A DNA stretch of 21,017 nt from Firmicutes bacterium UBA4975 (GTDB lineage Bacteria > Bacillota > Proteinivoracia > UBA4975), in assembly GCA_002397155.1 (NCBI GenBank), contig DGZR01000039.1, positions 5,763 through 26,779 on the forward strand, given 5' to 3'. This document shows positions 16,656 to 21,017 of the stretch, piece after piece. Below the pieces are notes generated by a model that was not told the DNA's origin, did not search any database, and worked only from the letters and a program-made list of their open reading frames with translations. A program made the position numbers and the translations under genes. Every line of letters starts with the position of its first letter. Positions within the stretch are counted from its first letter, which is position 1.

Positions 16656-17195
16656 ATGTCCAGAATAGGTAAAAAGCCGGTTCCGATTCCGGCAGGAGTC
16701 GATATTGCCGTCGCCGAGGACAATGTGGTTACGGTAAAAGGTCCCCTGGGCCAGCTCAAGCAGCAGATGCCCCAGGCTATAGACATCAGCGTCGAGGACG
16801 GCCAAGCCCTGGTCGCTCGCCCTTCTGACGCCAAAGAGCATCGCTCATTGCACGGCTTGACTCGCAGCCTTTTGGCGAATATGGTAGAAGGGGTCACCAA
16901 GGGCTACGTCCGCAACTTGGAGATTGTCGGCGTCGGCTACCGGGCTGCCTTGCAGGGTAAGGATATAAACCTGACCATCGGCTATTCCCATCCGGTAGTC
17001 ATCCAACCCCCCCAGGGAGTGGAGTTCGAGGTCCCCGCGCCCAACCGGATTTCCATTAAGGGGATCGACAAGCAGGTCGTCAGCCAAGCCGCCGCTGAGA
17101 TCAGGGCGGTCCGCAAACCCGAGCCGTACTTAGGCAAGGGCATAAAATACGAAGGCGAACAGGTCCGGCGCATAGCTGGCAAAGCCGGCAAGTAA
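16656..17195 (+). CDS. rplF: 50S ribosomal protein L6
   Basis: L6 has two related domains and lies near the factor-binding site contacted by EF-G. The 179-residue protein has MSRIGKKPVPIPAGVDIAV, the central LLANMVEGVTKGY and the C-terminal signature PEPYLGKGIKYEGEQVRRIAGKAGK. The ATG start is 7-8 bases after GCGGAGGTG. It sits in its standard place between rpsH and rplR. Nothing odd. Confidence 0.97.
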   Translation: MSRIGKKPVPIPAGVDIAVAEDNVVTVKGPLGQLKQQMPQAIDISVEDGQALVARPSDAKEHRSLHGLTRSLLANMVEGVTKGYVRNLEIVGVGYRAALQGKDINLTIGYSHPVVIQPPQGVEFEVPAPNRISIKGIDKQVVSQAAAEIRAVRKPEPYLGKGIKYEGEQVRRIAGKAGK

Positions 17196-17218
17196 TGCCC
17201 ATAAAGGAGTGAGCCCGG

Positions 17219-17578
17219 TTGGGTCGCAAGACAAATCCGCGCCAACAAAGACACCTGCGGGTACGCAAAAAAATCTCCGGCACCCCGGAGCGTCCCCGTC
17301 TCAATGTCTTTCGCAGCGCTAAACACATTTACGCTCAGATCATCGACGATGTCAATGCCCGCACCCTAGTGTCCGCCTCCAGTCTGGACGAGGCCTTCAA
17401 GGCCGAGAATAGTTACGGCGGCAATAAAGGGGCAGCTCAAATCGTGGGCAGGTTGGTCGCCGAGAAGGCCAAAAAAGCCGGAATTTCCGCAGTCGTGTTC
17501 GACCGAGGCGGTTTCATCTACCACGGGCGGATCAAGGAACTGGCGGAAGCAGCTCGTGAAGCCGGCCTCGAATTCTAG
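17219..17578 (+). CDS. rplR: 50S ribosomal protein L18
   Basis: L18 binds 5S rRNA with L5. The 119-residue product includes RHLRVRKKISGTPERPRLNVFRSAKHIYAQIIDD, the family core, and ends VVFDRGGFIYHGRIKELAEAAREAGLEF. The start is TTG 17219, 8 bases after AAAGGAGT; it gives MGRKTNPRQQRH, with no ATG nearby. The end of the gene overlaps a longer in-frame reading of rpsE that is rejected. Confidence 0.97.
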   Translation: MGRKTNPRQQRHLRVRKKISGTPERPRLNVFRSAKHIYAQIIDDVNARTLVSASSLDEAFKAENSYGGNKGAAQIVGRLVAEKAKKAGISAVVFDRGGFIYHGRIKELAEAAREAGLEF

Positions 17579-17580
17579 GC

Positions 17581-17590
17581 AAGGAGGGAT
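17581..17590 (+). promoter_or_regulatory. Ribosome binding site that sets the rpsE TTG start
   Basis: AAGGAGGGAT lies just before TTG 17595 (7 bases from GGAGG). It excludes the upstream in-frame start at 17556, which lies inside rplR and would translate through this SD. Confidence 0.7.
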
Positions 17591-17594
17591 TAGC

Positions 17595-18098
17595 TTGAAA
17601 CCGAGAGTAGATACAACTGTCAGTGAATTTATCGAAAAAGTCGTGAACATTAACCGCGTCGCCAAAGTCGTCAAGGGTGGCCGCCGTTTCAGCTTCAGCG
17701 CCCTCGTTGTTGTCGGCGACGGCAGCGGCCGGGTGGGTGCGGGCTTCGGCAAGGCCGGCGAAGTCCCGGAGGCAATCCGCAAGGGCATTGAAGACGCCAA
17801 GAAAAATATCGTCACCATACCCTTGGCGGGAACCACCATTCCCCACGAAACCACCGGTAAATTTGGCGCCGGTTACGTCCTGCTAAAACCCGCCTCGCCG
17901 GGCACCGGCGTCATTGCCGGCGGACCGGTGCGGGCAGTGTTGGAGGCAGCGGGTTTCCGCGATATTCTAACCAAGTCCCTGGGTTCTTCTAACGCCATCA
18001 ACATGGTGGGCGCCACCATGGAAGCCCTGAAAACCCTAAGAACCGCCGAGGAAATCGCTCGCTTGCGGGGTAAAACCGTCGGGGAAATCCGGGGTTAG
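17595..18098 (+). CDS. rpsE: 30S ribosomal protein S5
   Basis: S5 acts at the mRNA entry and in decoding fidelity. The TTG start gives MKPRVDTTVSEFIEKVV and 167 residues, the normal length. The loop VVKGGRRFSF (residues 25-34), where spectinomycin-resistance changes occur in other species, looks wild type. The central domain has GDGSGRVGAGFGKAGEVPEAI, and the C-terminal part contains VRAVLEAAGFRDILTKSLGS and NMVGATMEAL. The stop TAG overlaps the rpmD SD (AGGGAGGG). Confidence 0.97.
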   Translation: MKPRVDTTVSEFIEKVVNINRVAKVVKGGRRFSFSALVVVGDGSGRVGAGFGKAGEVPEAIRKGIEDAKKNIVTIPLAGTTIPHETTGKFGAGYVLLKPASPGTGVIAGGPVRAVLEAAGFRDILTKSLGSSNAINMVGATMEALKTLRTAEEIARLRGKTVGEIRG

Positions 18099-18107
18099 GG
18101 AGGGCTA

Positions 18108-18293
18108 ATGGAAATGGAAAGGCAGATACAGATAAAGTTAGTCCGCAGCGCCATCGCCCGTCCCCGGGAACAGCGTTTGACCTTAAGGGCCCTAGGCTTA
18201 AAAAAACTGCAGCAAGTAGTCAGCAAACCCGATAACCCCCAGGTCCGGGGCATGATTGCCAAAGTCGCCCACCTGGTCCGGGTTATTGAATAA
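18108..18293 (+). CDS. rpmD: 50S ribosomal protein L30
   Basis: L30 is a small 50S protein. The 61-residue product has IQIKLVRSAIARPREQRLTLRALGLKKLQQVV and DNPQVRGMIAKVAHLVRVIE, typical of the family. Two starts are possible: ATG 18108 (4 bases from GGAGG) and in-frame ATG 18114 (10 bases), giving 61 or 59 residues; I keep the first, with low certainty about the exact start. The gene lies 9 bases after rpsE and 12 before rplO. Confidence 0.95.
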   Translation: MEMERQIQIKLVRSAIARPREQRLTLRALGLKKLQQVVSKPDNPQVRGMIAKVAHLVRVIE

Positions 18294-18305
18294 GGAGGTG
18301 CAGCT

Positions 18306-18746
18306 ATGAAACTCCACGAGCTCAAACCCGCTCCGGGATCGAAAAAGACGGCCAAGCGCAAGGGACTGGGCCTGGGCAGCGGCCTGGGCAAGACCGCCGG
18401 CCGTGGTCAAAAAGGGCAAAACTCCCGCAGCGGCGGCGGCGTCGGGCCATCCTTTGAAGGGGGTCAGATGCCCCTGCACCAAAGGATTCCCAAACGGGGT
18501 TTTACCAGCAAATTCAAGAAGCAGTATGCTGAAGTAAACGTTCAGGATCTCAACCGGTTTGCCCCGGGCACCCTGGTCACCCCTCAGCTCCTCTTAGAAT
18601 CGGGGCTAGTAAAAAAGACGGGGGACGGCATCAAAATCCTGGGCTTCGGCCCCTTGGACACCAAGCTGGCCGTGCAGGCCCATCGGTTTAGTAAAGGAGC
18701 AGAGGACAAAATAAAAGCTGCTGGCGGCAGCGTCGAGGTGATATAG
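18306..18746 (+). CDS. rplO: 50S ribosomal protein L15
   Basis: L15 assembles late in the 50S subunit. The 146-residue protein has the Gly/Lys-rich N-terminal extension LGLGSGLGKTAGRGQKGQ, the segment GGGVGPSFEGGQMPLHQRIPKRGF and a globular C-terminal domain. ATG follows TAAGGAGGTG, which begins in the rpmD stop codon. The last codons supply the secY SD (GAGGTGAT, 18735-18742), and secY begins one base after the TAG stop. Confidence 0.97.
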   Translation: MKLHELKPAPGSKKTAKRKGLGLGSGLGKTAGRGQKGQNSRSGGGVGPSFEGGQMPLHQRIPKRGFTSKFKKQYAEVNVQDLNRFAPGTLVTPQLLLESGLVKKTGDGIKILGFGPLDTKLAVQAHRFSKGAEDKIKAAGGSVEVI

Positions 18747-18747
18747 C

Positions 18748-20034
18748 ATGCAATTGTTTGCCACGCTGCGCAACGCCTGGCACATCAAGGAGATCCGGCG
18801 CAAGATGTTTTTCACCTTGGCCATGCTCCTGGTTTACCGCCTGGGCACTTTTATCCCCGTGCCCGGCATCGACAGCAGTTGGATCAGGGAGAACATTTTG
18901 GGCGAAGGCGGAGGCGGCCTCTTCGGCCTGTTCAACGTCTTCACCGGCGGCGCTTTAGAAAAGTTCTCAATCCTTTCCATGGGCATAATGCCCTACATCA
19001 ACTCCTCAATCATCATGCAGCTCTTGCAGGCGGTAATCCCCAAATTTGAAGAGTGGGCCAAGGAGGGAGCGGAGGGCCGCAGGAAATTGACCCAGGCCAG
19101 CCGCTACGGCACAGTTATCCTCGCCTTGATCCAGGCTGTCACCACTTCTTTAGCCTTTAGGCCCGCCATCACTGCCACCAAGGCCGTCAGCGCCCCCCGC
19201 TACTATATTTCTCTCTTGGTCATCGTCCTTTCCCTAACCGCCGGCACGGCCTTTCTCATGTGGCTGGGGGAAAAGATAACCGAAAAGGGCATTGGCAACG
19301 GAATATCCATGATAATCTTTGCCAGCATAGTTTCCCGGCTCCCGGTCTCTATCCTGCAGACTTATGGGCTGCTTAAAGCCGGCGAAATCAACATCATCAA
19401 CGTCCTCGTGATTATCATCTTAGCGGTACTGATAATAGCGGGAATGATCTACGTTTCCGAAGGGGAGCGTCGAATCCCCGTCCAGTACGCCAAGCGGGTT
19501 GTAGGCCGCAAGATGTACGGCGGCGCCAGCACCCACATTCCCCTCAAAGTCAACCAAGCCGGGGTCATCCCCGTCATCTTCGCTTCTTCCCTCCTCATGC
19601 TGCCCCAGACCATAGGCCAATTCTGGGACAACCGCTTCATTAATGCGATTGCCCGCTTCTTCACCCAGGGCACCTGGTCGGGCACCATTCTCACCGCGGC
19701 GCTGATCGTTTTCTTCGCCTACTTTTACACCTCCATCACCGTCAATCCCATCGAGCTGGCGGATAACATGCGCAAGAACGGCGGTTTTATTCCCGGTATT
19801 CGCCCGGGGCGGCCGACCTCGACTTACATCACCCGCATTATCAACCGGATTACCTTGGTGGGCGCCCTTTTCCTGGCAGTCATCGTGGCAGTGCCCTACG
19901 CCATAAAGGGCTTGGTGGGAATGGACATAGGCATCGCCGGCACTTCCCTCTTGATCGTCATCGGCGTCGCCTTAGAAACCATGAAACAAATCGAAAGCCA
20001 GATGCTCATGCGCCACTACAAAGGCTTTATGTAG
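18748..20034 (+). CDS. secY: Protein translocase channel subunit SecY
   Basis: SecY is the central channel of the Sec translocon, working with SecE, SecG and SecA. The 428-residue protein has about ten hydrophobic segments, the first near residues 20-40. The plug region follows (LFGLFNVFTGGALEKFSILSMGIMPYI). Other landmarks are GTAFLMWLGEKITEKGIGNGIS (about 166-187), the cytoplasmic loop with RRIPVQYAKR from residue 241, and the SecA-contacting loop NMRKNGGFIPGIRPGRPT from residue 340, with R352 and R355. The position after rplO is standard and links export capacity to ribosome supply. No alteration seen. Confidence 0.98.
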   Translation: MQLFATLRNAWHIKEIRRKMFFTLAMLLVYRLGTFIPVPGIDSSWIRENILGEGGGGLFGLFNVFTGGALEKFSILSMGIMPYINSSIIMQLLQAVIPKFEEWAKEGAEGRRKLTQASRYGTVILALIQAVTTSLAFRPAITATKAVSAPRYYISLLVIVLSLTAGTAFLMWLGEKITEKGIGNGISMIIFASIVSRLPVSILQTYGLLKAGEINIINVLVIIILAVLIIAGMIYVSEGERRIPVQYAKRVVGRKMYGGASTHIPLKVNQAGVIPVIFASSLLMLPQTIGQFWDNRFINAIARFFTQGTWSGTILTAALIVFFAYFYTSITVNPIELADNMRKNGGFIPGIRPGRPTSTYITRIINRITLVGALFLAVIVAVPYAIKGLVGMDIGIAGTSLLIVIGVALETMKQIESQMLMRHYKGFM

Positions 20035-20044
20035 GAGGGTGCCA

Positions 20045-20671
20045 ATGCGACTTGTATTGCTGGGTCCCCCCGGTGCGGGCAAAGGCACTCAGGCACAGTT
20101 AGTTGCAGGGCATTTCCGCATTCCCCACATTTCTACCGGCGATATGTTCCGGGCCGCCCGCCAGCAAAAAAGCCCCTTGGGCCTAAAAGCGGCGGTGTAC
20201 ATGGAGGCCGGCGAACTGGTTCCCGATCAAATCGTCATCGGCATTGTCGACGAGAGGTTGGCCAAACCCGATTGCCGGGACGGTTTTCTCCTGGACGGCT
20301 ACCCCCGGACTCTGGAACAGGCCGAGGCCCTGACCAGCGCCGTCCTTAACGGCGTCATCAACCTGGAGGTTCCCGCGGCGGAACTGGTGCGCCGGATTAG
20401 CGGCCGCAGACTTTGCCGGCAGTGCGAGCGGGCCTGGCACCTCACCTTTAACCCGCCACCCCAGCCCGATTCCTGTCAGTGCGGCGGCCAGCTCTACCAG
20501 CGGGTAGACGACCGTGAAGAGACAGTAAAGGCCCGTTTGGCAGTGTACGAACGGCAGACCAGCCCCCTCAAGGAATGGTACGCCCGGCGGGGCCTGCTCT
20601 TGACTGTGGACGGCAATCGGGAAATCCAAGCCGTCTTCGCCGACATACTGGCTGCCCTGGGAGAACCATAG
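20045..20671 (+). CDS. adk: Adenylate kinase, short form with altered zinc knuckle
   Basis: Adk interconverts ATP, AMP and ADP. ATG 20045, 5 bases after GGAGGG, gives MRLVLLGPPGAGKGTQ with the P-loop at residues 7-15, and 208 residues in all. The AMP-binding parts (STGDMFRAA, LLDGYPRT) are present. Two differences from Bacillus-type Adk stand out. About six residues are missing between AEAL (after LLDGYPRTLEQ) and VINLEV. The LID zinc site is C124-X2-C127-X16-C144-X-C146, one residue shorter in the last pair than the usual CXXC or CXXD. The catalytic core looks complete, so it is probably active. The stop TAG overlaps the map start by one base. Confidence 0.96.
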   Translation: MRLVLLGPPGAGKGTQAQLVAGHFRIPHISTGDMFRAARQQKSPLGLKAAVYMEAGELVPDQIVIGIVDERLAKPDCRDGFLLDGYPRTLEQAEALTSAVLNGVINLEVPAAELVRRISGRRLCRQCERAWHLTFNPPPQPDSCQCGGQLYQRVDDREETVKARLAVYERQTSPLKEWYARRGLLLTVDGNREIQAVFADILAALGEP

Positions 20672-21017
20672 TGATTATCCTAAAATCTCCCCGGGAAATA
20701 GAGCTGATGGCCAAGGCGGGCTATGTCACCGCCGGTGCTCTCCGGGTTGTCAGAGAGTCAATCGCCCCCGGTATATCCACCGGGGAACTGGATAGATTAG
20801 TTGAAGAATTTTACCAAAAACAGGGTGCAATCCCCGCCTTCAAGGGTTACCGGGGATTCCCCGCCAGCATCTGCACTTCGCTAAACCACCAGGTAGTGCA
20901 CGGCATCCCTTCAAAGAGGGTAATCCTCCAGTCGGGTGACATCCTCAGCGTCGATACGGGAGCCATCGTCGACGGCTATGTGGGCGACGCCGCCGCTACC
21001 TATCCGGTGGGAGAAAT
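20671..21017 (+). CDS. map: Methionine aminopeptidase type I, 5' part (cut by window end)
   Basis: MetAP removes the initiator Met from new proteins. The frame is open from GTG 20671 to the last base, 115 codons plus two bases. The N-terminus MIILKSPREIELMAKAGYVTAG is typical of type I. H77 (NHQVVHGIP) and the first two metal ligands D95 and D106 (SVDTGAIVDGYVGDAAATY) are visible; the later His and Glu ligands lie beyond the window. The GTG shares its first base with the adk stop (TAGTG), so translation is probably coupled. The secY-adk-map order is common in Firmicutes and is usually followed by infA, rpmJ and rpsM. Confidence 0.96.
   Translation, partial: MIILKSPREIELMAKAGYVTAGALRVVRESIAPGISTGELDRLVEEFYQKQGAIPAFKGYRGFPASICTSLNHQVVHGIPSKRVILQSGDILSVDTGAIVDGYVGDAAATYPVGE

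Overview
This window is a conserved information-processing gene cluster of a bacterium. It runs continuously on the + strand from the 3' part of rpoB to the 5' part of map. The most likely host is a Firmicute (Bacillota), probably a GC-rich clostridial-type or deep-branching lineage. The reasons are a small L7Ae-family gene between rpoC and rpsL, a short zinc-binding S14, a compact RpoC without the large proteobacterial insertions, an RpoB with an acidic C-terminal tail, strong AAGGAGG-type Shine-Dalgarno (SD) sites before almost every gene, and the order secY-adk-map. I cannot name a genus from the sequence alone.

Layout: (1) 1-6239 holds the RNA polymerase genes rpoB (3' part) and rpoC. (2) 6309-9584 is a str-type operon: L7Ae-like protein, rpsL (S12), rpsG (S7), fusA (EF-G). 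A good candidate promoter lies across the rpoC stop codon. The tuf gene that usually follows fusA is absent. (3) 9612-14653 is the S10 block: rpsJ, rplC, rplD, rplW, rplB, rpsS, rplV, rpsC, rplP, rpmC, rpsQ. (4) 14707-20034 is the spc block: rplN, rplX, rplE, rpsN, rpsH, rplF, rplR, rpsE, rpmD, rplO, secY. (5) 20045-21017 holds adk and the start of map (cut by the window end).

The genes serve transcription (RNA polymerase), ribosome assembly and translocation (ribosomal proteins, EF-G), protein export (SecY), nucleotide balance (Adk) and removal of the initiator methionine (MetAP). Gaps are short (longest 69 bases), several genes overlap, and I see no intrinsic terminator. Long polycistronic transcription is therefore likely. 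There is no gene-free stretch over 300 bases, and I see no mobile element, CRISPR array, tRNA or rRNA.

I find no new multi-gene system here. The points worth a second look are finer ones: missing tuf, a natural Arg at S12 position 88, TAG as the most used stop codon, short hairpins that can cover SD sites (best at fusA), a shortened adenylate kinase with an altered zinc knuckle, a zinc-ribbon form of L24, and a four-codon reading frame overlapping the rpsS start. Pairing and promoter calls were made by eye and not computed.
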